Shown here: piece after piece, positions 13,349 through 18,404 of the stretch
How positions within the stretch are numbered: the stretch's first letter is position 1
Layout: every line of letters starts with the position of its first letter
DNA from: BJ22 sp031405895
GTDB taxonomy: Bacteria; Planctomycetota; Planctomycetia; Pirellulales; Pirellulaceae
DNA length: 18,404 nucleotides
Direction of reading: 5' to 3'
Assembly (NCBI GenBank): GCA_031405895.1
Contig: JANOFL010000133.1
Location: 1 to 18,404, forward strand
Notes under the pieces: model-generated
The model's database searches: none
The model's input: the letters and a program-made list of their open reading frames with translations, nothing else
What the model was told of the DNA's origin: nothing
Position numbers and translations under genes: made by a program

Positions 13349-14758
13349 ATGTCGCTGGCGGAACTTCGGCCAGCAACTCCTCCGGCAATACCAGCCCGAC
13401 GCGCAAGCGAGGGTTCTGCCAACCGGTCCCTCGCTTGCGCGTCGGGCTGGTATCAGCGTGGTTGCGCTCAGGTTAAAAGACTGATTGGGGGTGAGGGGCG
13501 ACCGCATCGGAATCGCCGTTTCACACTCACCGCCGCCTCACTTGCCTGCGTCTGGTTCGCGGCAATGCTCCCCGCCCTTTTGCTCGCTGCGGCTCCCCAG
13601 CAATCCCAATCCCCCGGCCCCGTTTATCTCCCGCCGGTCCATCTGATTCCCAACAGCACGGTCCCGCGCCCCAACTGGCTCCCCGAACGCTCGGGCGAAC
13701 CAACCCCCGCCCAGCCGGCTGGTTCGTCAGTCGTTACGACCAGCGCCTCCTCGCCGCTCGACGACCCCTTCCGGGAACTCGAGCAGGACCTGCTCGCGCC
13801 TCCGGTGGAGCGAATCAGCCAGACGCCCGCCGATCCCGCGACCCGACCCGACAGCCGCTCCCTGAACGGCGGCCAGCCAGTGCCTCCGCAAAGCGTGCTC
13901 AACGGTGCCGCCAGTCGGCTGCCCCCTCCCGCCCGCATCGCGCCCGACAACGAACTCGTTCCCCTGCCTGGCGAACGAATGGACTCGATGCGCGGTGGCG
14001 TGGCCGAAGCCTGGCCAGCCAGCTCCAGCGATAACCGTCCACCCTATGTTCAGGACGAACCAGCTGCCGGCCAGGACAATAGCGGCGACACGCAAGAACC
14101 GACCCGTCGTCCGGCAGACAAGGACTGCGATGAGTTCCGCCAGAAGCTGCTGGTCGACCCGATCGTCGAAATCGCGCTCGATATCAGCCCGCCCCGCCAT
14201 CCCCGCGCCAGCACCGCCGCGAACATCTACCGCGACTGGCTAGACCTTTATGGCCAGCTGATCTGCAGCGGGACGCTGGTCGATCTGCGACGGGGCTACA
14301 TCATTGTCGACACGGGTGCCGGGCGGCAGAAGATTTCCGTCGCCGACCTCGGTGAAGCCGACCTCGCGGCCGTGGCTTCGGCCTGGCAGATTCCGCGTTC
14401 CTGCCTGGTTTCGAGCGGCTATTTTGCCGGCCGCTGCTGGGAAGGTCAGACCATCACGTGGCACGCCGCGAATCTCTGCCACAAACCGCTTTACTTCGAA
14501 GAAGTCGCCCTCGAACGCTACGGGCATTCGGACGGACCGTTCGTCCAGCCGCTCCGCAGCACGGCGCACTTTTTCGTCAACTTGCTGACGCTGCCCTATC
14601 AGACCGGCATCCACCCGCCCAACGAGTGCATCTACGCGCTGGGTTACTACCGGCCGGGCAATTGTGCCCCGTGGCTGGCCTATCCGGTCCCCATCAGCCG
14701 CGAAGGTGCCGCCCGCCAGGCCACCGTCATGCTGACCGGAGCCTACACGCTGTTCTAA
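13349..14758 (+). CDS. secreted planctomycete-type protein with SHD1-like module
   Basis: Unknown function. A signal-peptide-like segment (RNRRFTLTAASLACVW, then MLPALLLAAA) precedes about 170 residues of Pro/Ser/Gln-rich, probably disordered sequence. An SHD1-like module follows (WLDLYGQLICSGTLVDLRRG, then IIVDTGAGRQKISVADLGEADL). The C-terminal block has fixed aromatic and Cys residues: WHAANLCHKPLYFEEVALER, STAHFFVNLLTLPY, PNECIYALGYYRPGNCAPW. I recall this C-terminal block from other planctomycete proteins. The start is unsettled. ATG 13349 is the only standard start upstream of the signal peptide, but the frame then reads through the inverted repeat at 13388-13453, giving AIPARRASEG. ATG 13565 would remove the charged part of the signal peptide, and CTG 13481 after AGG is a third option. 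Possibly co-transcribed with guaB. Confidence 0.7.
   Translation: MSLAELRPATPPAIPARRASEGSANRSLACASGWYQRGCAQVKRLIGGEGRPHRNRRFTLTAASLACVWFAAMLPALLLAAAPQQSQSPGPVYLPPVHLIPNSTVPRPNWLPERSGEPTPAQPAGSSVVTTSASSPLDDPFRELEQDLLAPPVERISQTPADPATRPDSRSLNGGQPVPPQSVLNGAASRLPPPARIAPDNELVPLPGERMDSMRGGVAEAWPASSSDNRPPYVQDEPAAGQDNSGDTQEPTRRPADKDCDEFRQKLLVDPIVEIALDISPPRHPRASTAANIYRDWLDLYGQLICSGTLVDLRRGYIIVDTGAGRQKISVADLGEADLAAVASAWQIPRSCLVSSGYFAGRCWEGQTITWHAANLCHKPLYFEEVALERYGHSDGPFVQPLRSTAHFFVNLLTLPYQTGIHPPNECIYALGYYRPGNCAPWLAYPVPISREGAARQATVMLTGAYTLF
13388..13453. repeat. perfect 26-bp inverted repeat after guaB
   Basis: Arms 13388-13413 and 13428-13453 are exact reverse complements with a 14-base loop. The arm contains CCAGCCCGACGCGCAAGCGA. 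The GCGCAAGCGA core is shared with the 8715-8777 repeat although the outer sequence differs. It lies 43 bases after the guaB stop, so it may act as guaB's 3' structure. If ATG 13349 is real it also lies within the next gene. Confidence 0.85.
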
Positions 14759-14928
14759 GAATGTAGAGCAGTTGTCCCCAATTGCTCGTCCGCGCACCCC
14801 ATCCCTGGAATCCCATTCCAGGTTTGAAAGCCCTGCCCTGAATTCGATGGCCTTTGACGCGTGCCGGCTGGTCGTTCCGGAACCTTCATCAGCCATCCAC
14901 CGCATGCACCCTCGTGTGCAGTTTTTGT

Positions 14929-14981
14929 CGAGAGCGATTGGCTCGCGGCTGCCGGTCCTTTGGGACCGGCAGCCGCTCTCG
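14929..14981. terminator. strong stem-loop, probable bidirectional terminator
   Basis: The arms 14945-14958 (GCGGCTGCCGGTCC) and 14963-14976 are perfectly complementary over 14 bases with a TTTG loop. CGAGAGCG at 14929-14936 can also pair with CGCTCTCG at 14974-14981. The plus side is followed by CGTTTTGC and the minus side by a run of A and C giving AAAAAC/GTTTTTG near 14921-14927. It lies between the converging SHD1-like gene and fmdB-type gene, as expected for a two-way terminator. Confidence 0.65.
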
Positions 14982-14987
14982 TTTTGC

Positions 14988-15052
14988 GTGGGACAGGATT
15001 CCAGCCTGTCGTCAGATCGGTCAGATTCGACGAATCAGACGGATCGGGCTGA
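14988..15052. repeat. hairpin plus 9-bp-period array abutting the fmdB-type stop codon
   Basis: The hairpin repeat at 14988-15013 matches 24 of 26 bases at 5045-5070. From about 15009 a 9-base period follows: TCGGTCAGA (15017), TTCGACGAA (15026), TCAGACGGA (15035), TCGGGCTGA (15044). The next unit would start at 15053, the TGA stop of the minus-strand gene. Unit consensus (TCnGnCnGA), order and orientation equal those of the array at 2406-2486. Confidence 0.7.
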
Positions 15053-15295
15053 TCAAGCGGCCCCGCCCTGGCATCCACCCATCCCGCATTGCGGCAGGCC
15101 GCAGCCGCCAAAGGATGGCCGAGGGCCGCAAAGGGGCAATGCGTTGGTGGAGGATGCTGGTGCGGCCGGGACGCTCAGCAGTTTCTCCACGTCGGTTGCC
15201 TGGCACGTCGCGCAAACCGGCGGCGCGGCCGAAGTCCGGACCAGCAGTTCAAACTGGTGGTCGCACTTGCGGCAGCGGTATTCGTAGATGGGCAT
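15053..15295 (-). CDS. FmdB-family zinc ribbon protein
   Basis: 80 residues. MPIYEYRCRKCDHQFELLV is the standard opening of the FmdB/CxxC_CxxC_SSSS regulatory-protein family. The zinc ribbon is C8-X2-C11 paired with C28-X2-C31. The tail is rich in Gly and Cys (C56, C65, C70, C75), which might bind more metal, though such tails vary freely in the family. The role is not known; FmdB was first linked to regulation of a formamidase gene cluster. ATG 15295 is fixed by the conserved MPIYEY. Longer open frames reaching upstream merely translate a TCGTGC array. Divergent from nnrE. Its stop codon is flush with the 9-bp array. Confidence 0.88.
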   Translation of the reverse strand: MPIYEYRCRKCDHQFELLVRTSAAPPVCATCQATDVEKLLSVPAAPASSTNALPLCGPRPSFGGCGLPQCGMGGCQGGAA

Positions 15296-15344
15296 GGTTG
15301 AACTGGTATCTTCGTTGGCAATTAGCTTCCTGAATCGACGTTTG

Positions 15345-15436
15345 TCGTGCTCGTGCTCGTGCTCGTGCTCCGGCCCACCTCGAACACCGATTACGAGTAC
15401 CGTCCCGGCGCGCCGGGACTGAGTACGAGTACGAAA
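15345..15436. repeat. compound repeat: (TCGTGC)4 array, 18-bp palindrome, GAGTACGAGTACGA
   Basis: TCGTGC is repeated four times at 15345-15368, then comes TACGAGTACC, then the perfect palindrome GTCCCGGCGCGCCGGGAC at 15402-15419, then GAGTACGAGTACGA to about 15434. The same building blocks occur at 11642-11795 (TCGTGC/TCGTAC units) and at 17412-17427 (palindrome). It fills the fmdB-type/nnrE divergent gap, where both promoters must be. Confidence 0.75.
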
Positions 15437-15520
15437 AAATGAACGAGGTTTGCGTTTCTTACGGGTGCCCCATTCTATCAGGCGAATTGCCCGTTTTTTG
15501 CCCCGCATGCGAACAGCACC

Positions 15521-16213
15521 ATGAACCCGCTGACACCTGAACAGGCCCTCGCGCTCGACCGGATCGCGAAAGAAGAACTCGGGATGTCCGATCTCGTCCT
15601 GATGGAGAACGCCGGCCTCCGTTGTGCCGAATGGATTGCACAGTCGCTGGCCCCGAAGACAGTGCTGGTCCTTTGCGGAGCGGGCAACAACGGCGGCGAC
15701 GGGCTGGTGATCGCGCGGCAACTCGCGTTTCGCGGCATCCACGTTGGCGTCGTGATGGCGGGCGACGAAGTGCGGATGACCGAGGCTTGCCGGACCAACT
15801 GGCAGATTGTCCAGCGCTGGAACAGCCCGGAACTTGCCGTGCTTTCCGTCGACGAGGCAACAACGGGCAACCAGGACTTCGATGTCATCGTCGACGCCCT
15901 GCTCGGCATCTCGGCCCGCGGCGCACCGCGGGATCTCCTGCCCCGCCTGATCCAGTGGGCCAATCATTCCCCGGCCAAACGGGTCGCGATTGACGTTCCG
16001 ACCGGACTGGATCCTGAAACCGGATCGCCGGGCCCAGTCGTTTTCCAGGCCGGCTGGACGCTGATGATGGAGCGGCCCAAGTCGCTTGTTCTTGATCCGG
16101 CATCCCGACGCTGGACTGGTGTAATCATCACCGTGCCGCTCGGATTGCCCGCTTGGGTTGCTGAAAAAGCAGCCGGAACGCAGTCGCTTTTCCCGGCGCG
16201 CCGGGACCGTTAA
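15521..16213 (+). CDS. nnrE: NAD(P)H-hydrate epimerase (YjeF N-terminal domain)
   Basis: Interconverts the R and S forms of hydrated NAD(P)H so that the damaged cofactor can be repaired by an S-specific dehydratase. 230 residues from ATG 15521, a single YjeF_N domain: LMENAG at 27-32, CGAGNNGGDGLVIARQL at 52-68, the catalytic-site aspartate in VDALLG (D125) followed by ISARGAPR, and AIDVPTGLDPETG at 157-168. Many bacteria fuse this domain to the dehydratase (NnrD); here it stands alone, so NnrD must be encoded elsewhere. The last residues (FPARRDR) come from the TCCCGGCGCGCCGGGA repeat, so the native end has probably been replaced. Converges on the diadenylate cyclase gene, 31 bases away. Confidence 0.92.
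   Translation: MNPLTPEQALALDRIAKEELGMSDLVLMENAGLRCAEWIAQSLAPKTVLVLCGAGNNGGDGLVIARQLAFRGIHVGVVMAGDEVRMTEACRTNWQIVQRWNSPELAVLSVDEATTGNQDFDVIVDALLGISARGAPRDLLPRLIQWANHSPAKRVAIDVPTGLDPETGSPGPVVFQAGWTLMMERPKSLVLDPASRRWTGVIITVPLGLPAWVAEKAAGTQSLFPARRDR
16191..16206. repeat. 16-bp palindrome inside the 3' end of nnrE
   Basis: TCCCGGCGCGCCGGGA, identical to 15403-15418 and 17412-17427. It encodes part of the nnrE C-terminus and lies seven bases before the TAA stop at 16211-16213. Confidence 0.8.
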
Positions 16214-16244
16214 ACGAAGAAGGGGAGACCTGAGCGCGGCCGCG

Positions 16245-17171
16245 TCAATCGGCCGTGCTTTCGGCCTGGAAGCTCTTCCACTTCATGGCCCGGGTGAAGG
16301 GTTCGATCCGGAGGATGACTTCGCCGTTCTGGAAGAGCCGGACGGTGCCGTTGGTTTCGCTGACGGTGACGGAGACTGCGTGAGTGTTTTTGCTGATCGC
16401 GGCGGCGGCGAAGTGGCGCGAGCCGAGGCCGGTGGTGAGGGTCAGTTCAACCGGTGCCGTGTCGACGATCCGGCAACTGGCTTCGACTGTCCCGTCGGAG
16501 GCGACGACGAACATGCCGTCGAGCTGGGCGATTTCCTTGATCCCCTCGCGGACGCGGAAGTCGGCGAGGCTACGCTCGCGACGGGGGTAACCTTTGACGA
16601 AATCAAAGCCTCCCGGGCGGCTTTCGTCCAGCACCTTGCGATGATCGCCGACGACGAACATCGTGCCGACCGGCTTCCCCTCGCGGCCTTCGCGGCCGAT
16701 CTCGACGGCAAGGTCGACGACCAGCTTGAGCGTCTCGAGCGGGACCTTGGTGTCGAGCATTCGCAAGTCCCGCGCCGTCAGCTTGCCGAGCCGTTCGTTG
16801 AGCCGGATCAGGCTGATCGTGTCGATCGACTCGGAGTCGAAGCTGCTGTAGACGGCGGCGACGGCCGAGCCGGGATTGATCCATTCGGCGGCGACGGCTT
16901 CGAGGATCGCGTGGGTCAGCCGGTCGGAGATGGTCATCTCGGGATGGTCGAGCCGGATCACGCCGAGGCCCGCGGCAATCGCGCCTTCGGCGACCTGGTC
17001 GATGTTCGTCGCCACGAGCAGCGGCAAGTTGATGACCCGTTCGGACAGAACAGCCCAGTCGGCTTCGAAATCGATCAGCAACAACACGGCGGCTGCTACT
17101 TCGGCGCGCGACAGTCCATACGCCGCGCTGACGCACGAGTAGAGAGCGTTGTGGTCGCGGGGAGAAACCAT
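16245..17171 (-). CDS. diadenylate cyclase (DAC) domain protein, two-domain, divergent motifs
   Basis: Predicted to make c-di-AMP from two ATP. 308 residues from ATG 17171; a GTG at 17255 would add 28 unconserved residues. The DAC domain occupies about 140-295: VGTMFVVGDHRKVL at 168-181, DGM at 218-220 where DGA is usual, GLGSRHFAAAAISK with RHF at 252-254 where RHR is usual, and SVTVSETNGTV at 267-277. The N-terminal part (about 30-125: LPLLVATNIDQVAEGAIAAG, then VIRLDHPEMT) looks like an alpha/beta domain of the pyruvate-kinase-C type, the architecture of archaeal DacZ. It has no membrane helices and no DisA-type helix-hairpin-helix, so it differs from CdaA and DisA and is probably cytosolic. 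The changed motifs leave some doubt about activity. It converges on nnrE. Confidence 0.82.
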   Translation of the reverse strand: MVSPRDHNALYSCVSAAYGLSRAEVAAAVLLLIDFEADWAVLSERVINLPLLVATNIDQVAEGAIAAGLGVIRLDHPEMTISDRLTHAILEAVAAEWINPGSAVAAVYSSFDSESIDTISLIRLNERLGKLTARDLRMLDTKVPLETLKLVVDLAVEIGREGREGKPVGTMFVVGDHRKVLDESRPGGFDFVKGYPRRERSLADFRVREGIKEIAQLDGMFVVASDGTVEASCRIVDTAPVELTLTTGLGSRHFAAAAISKNTHAVSVTVSETNGTVRLFQNGEVILRIEPFTRAMKWKSFQAESTAD

Positions 17172-17411
17172 GGCGGAGACTGGAGACAGGAGGCTGGTCG
17201 CGGCCGGAGAATTCCGGATGCTGCAGGACTCAGCAACAGGTGAACGTTTCGGCACGAATTTAAGTTGATATCGGCCGGTTCACAACCTGCGCGAAGGACA
17301 AAATGGAATTACCGGCCGGGGCGACCGGTTGAGACAAGTGAAAGGGGCGCGAAGTCCGGCTTGGCGGCATTGGCCAAAGCCAGGATCGGGCTGGACCGGC
17401 ACGAGGGCTGA

Positions 17412-17471
17412 TCCCGGCGCGCCGGGACTCAGCGCTGTACCGACACGGAGGGCTGACGCCCGGCCGCTCGC
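17412..17471. repeat. compound repeat at the 3' end of the HEAT-repeat gene
   Basis: The palindrome TCCCGGCGCGCCGGGA at 17412-17427 is followed at 17442-17471 by a 30-base stretch matching 28 of 30 at 11738-11767, including the stem GGGC-TGAC-GCCC. The last 43 bases of the minus-strand gene, with its stop, lie inside this repeat. Confidence 0.75.
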
Positions 17472-18190
17472 TGGACTGGTTCGGCCTCTGTCGACGGCCC
17501 GACCGTCTGATTCACATACCGCGACCAGGCCTGGACATCGGGTCCAAACGACTCGCCGGTCGCCTGGGCAAGGGCTTCGGTCGCGCGAAGCTGGATGGCC
17601 GGGTCGGCGTTGCGGAGCGCGGGGGTGAGAGCCCCGACCGAGGCTTCACCCGGGAAGGATCCCAGTGCGCGGACGGCGGCCAGCCGCACATCGACATCGG
17701 CATCGGCAGCGAACGCGGCGGAAAGGGCCGGGACCGCCTGACTGGCCGACATCCGGGTCCACGCCCGGACCACAACGAGGCGGACCTGGGGGTCGGGATC
17801 GTTGATCGCCCGGCGAAGGGCTTCCCAGGCAGCCGGGCAATCAAGGTTTCCGAGTTGCCGGATCGCTTCCATGCGGTTGATCAGGACGGGGTCCGAGAGC
17901 GCGATTTGCGAAAGTTCGAGTGCGGCGCGGTCCAGACTGGCACCGTCGTTGCCCTGGGCCCCGGTGACCAGCGACGCCATTTGCTCCTTGCGTTCAAAGA
18001 CCGAATTGGCGATCTGCTCTTCCTGTTGCCAGCGCTGAACCACGCGGGGGAACATCCGGCCGGTGCGCCAGAGCGGGCCTTCCGCGCAGCCACCACATAA
18101 AGGCATGGCAGCAAGCAGCGTTAGGCCAACGGCGACCAGTCGGCTCAAGGAAGCCGGGACGAGACAACGAGGGACGGGGCAATTGGTCAC
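17429..18190 (-). CDS. HEAT-repeat domain lipoprotein-like protein
   Basis: Role unknown. From GTG 18190 the product has 253 residues. GAGGA seven bases upstream supports this start over a GTG at 18292, which would only translate a repeat. The N-terminus is a signal sequence (VPASLSRLVAVGLTLLAAMP) ending in LCGGC, a lipobox-like site with C35 as possible lipidated residue, though the -3 position is not canonical. From about 85 to 230, paired helices of the HEAT type repeat: INRMEAIRQLGNLDCPAAWEAL, DPDPQVRLVVVRAWTRM, DVDVRLAAVRALGSFPGEASV, DPAIQLRATEALAQATG. Such solenoids bind proteins, so a scaffold on the outer side of the membrane is a reasonable guess. The last residues (AAGRQPSVSVQR) are repeat-derived. 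Confidence 0.82.
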   Translation of the reverse strand: MTNCPVPRCLVPASLSRLVAVGLTLLAAMPLCGGCAEGPLWRTGRMFPRVVQRWQQEEQIANSVFERKEQMASLVTGAQGNDGASLDRAALELSQIALSDPVLINRMEAIRQLGNLDCPAAWEALRRAINDPDPQVRLVVVRAWTRMSASQAVPALSAAFAADADVDVRLAAVRALGSFPGEASVGALTPALRNADPAIQLRATEALAQATGESFGPDVQAWSRYVNQTVGPSTEAEPVQRAAGRQPSVSVQR

Positions 18191-18197
18191 GGTGGTT

Positions 18198-18202
18198 TCC
18201 TC
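18198..18202 (-). promoter_or_regulatory. ribosome binding site of the HEAT-repeat gene
   Basis: GAGGA on the minus strand stands seven bases before GTG 18190 and fixes the start at the head of the signal sequence. Confidence 0.55.
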
Positions 18203-18279
18203 GACCGGGGAAAACGGGCCGGGAACGCTATCAAAGCCAGCGGACCGCCGCGAGGGCAGTTTTTGAGGCCGGAACAAGG

Positions 18280-18292
18280 GTGCGTTTCGCAC
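18280..18292. repeat. short palindrome GTGCG-TTT-CGCAC
   Basis: Perfect 5-base arms, preceded by AAGG. On the minus strand it reads GTGCGAAACGCACC, close to the self-palindromic termini of the 132-bp element at 6591-6722 (GTGCGTGAAACGCACC). Probably a related family member, about 90 bases upstream of the HEAT-repeat gene. Confidence 0.5.
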
Positions 18293-18380
18293 TTTGCGGA
18301 ATACCGGGAACGGAAGCGTCGGACCACGGAGTGATCCACGACTGCCGGTCGGATGTGTCGAGCCGGTAGGCAGCAGTAGG

Positions 18381-18404
18381 GTGGGTCGAGTCTTCGAGAC
18401 CCAC
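18381..18404. repeat. hairpin GTGGGTC...GACCCAC at the window edge
   Basis: Seven-base perfect arms, 18381-18387 and 18398-18404, with a loop that itself holds TCGA-GTCT-TCGA. It is preceded by GTAGG, which resembles the TAGGGTG outer end of the 132-bp element. The window ends at the last base of the arm, so the full element may extend further. Confidence 0.55.

Noticed and set aside
15345..15370. TCGTGC direct repeats as a CRISPR array
   Set aside because: The unit is six bases with no spacers, no repeat-spacer alternation, and no cas genes.
15296..15967. Long minus-strand frame running from within nnrE into the fmdB-type gene
   Set aside because: It translates antisense nnrE and a TCGTGC array (EHEHEHEH). 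The FmdB family begins at MPIYEY.
16158..17243. 361-codon plus-strand open frame opposite the diadenylate cyclase gene
   Set aside because: Antisense shadow. The minus strand shows clear DAC motifs.

Overview
The window is high-GC bacterial chromosome and most probably comes from a planctomycete (phylum Planctomycetota). Support for this: futalosine-pathway menaquinone genes; a secreted PQQ-type propeller protein starting with a WPGWRG signature; a secreted protein with an SHD1-like module and a tail I associate with planctomycetes; few recognisable Shine-Dalgarno sequences; and a dense set of short intergenic palindromes whose spurious translations (for example PARRASEG, KPEAQAK, GRQPSV) I recall from many planctomycete gene models. 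The taxon is an inference, since no rRNA gene is present.

Layout. 1-80: possible 3' end of an unknown plus-strand gene. 275-2231 (minus): mqnA-mqnC, overlapping, two steps of menaquinone biosynthesis. 2487-3311 (minus): a sugar-phosphate isomerase/epimerase-like TIM barrel. 3598-5043 (plus): a membrane-anchored HD-GYP (c-di-GMP phosphodiesterase-type) protein. 5334-6593 (plus): a secreted PQQ-like beta-propeller protein. 6720-11613 (minus): xseA-xseB-ispA-dxs, combining exonuclease VII with the first step of the MEP pathway and farnesyl diphosphate synthase, in the same order xseB-ispA-dxs as in E. coli. 11866-13344 (plus): guaB (IMP dehydrogenase), followed by a secreted SHD1-like hypothetical protein to 14758. 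15053-15295 (minus): a small FmdB-type zinc ribbon. 15521-16213 (plus): NAD(P)H-hydrate epimerase nnrE. 16245-17171 (minus): a divergent two-domain diadenylate cyclase (c-di-AMP). 17429-18190 (minus): a HEAT-repeat lipoprotein-like protein.

The genes are mainly housekeeping. Isoprenoid supply (dxs, ispA) and the mqn genes meet in menaquinone, whose side chain is built from isoprenyl diphosphates. Two cyclic-dinucleotide proteins, one for c-di-GMP turnover and one for c-di-AMP synthesis, lie 11 kb apart with no sign of linkage. I see no prophage, transposase, CRISPR, defence system, tRNA or rRNA.

The most unusual content lies between the genes. At least seven kinds of short palindrome or tandem-array element fill most of the intergenic gaps, often flush with or inside the 3' ends of genes. 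Two minus-strand genes end exactly at a 9-bp tandem array that is followed by a related hairpin. A 132-bp element with perfect 22-bp inverted termini supplies the stop codons of two converging genes. Perfect 24- and 26-bp stems share a GCGCAAGCGA core. Three copies of one 16-bp palindrome are present, one of them coding for the end of nnrE. No gap between called genes exceeds 300 bases. The longest are 3312-3597 (nothing recognised), 5044-5333 (one hairpin repeat at its start), 14759-15052 (terminator plus repeats) and 2232-2486 (hairpin plus 9-bp array).
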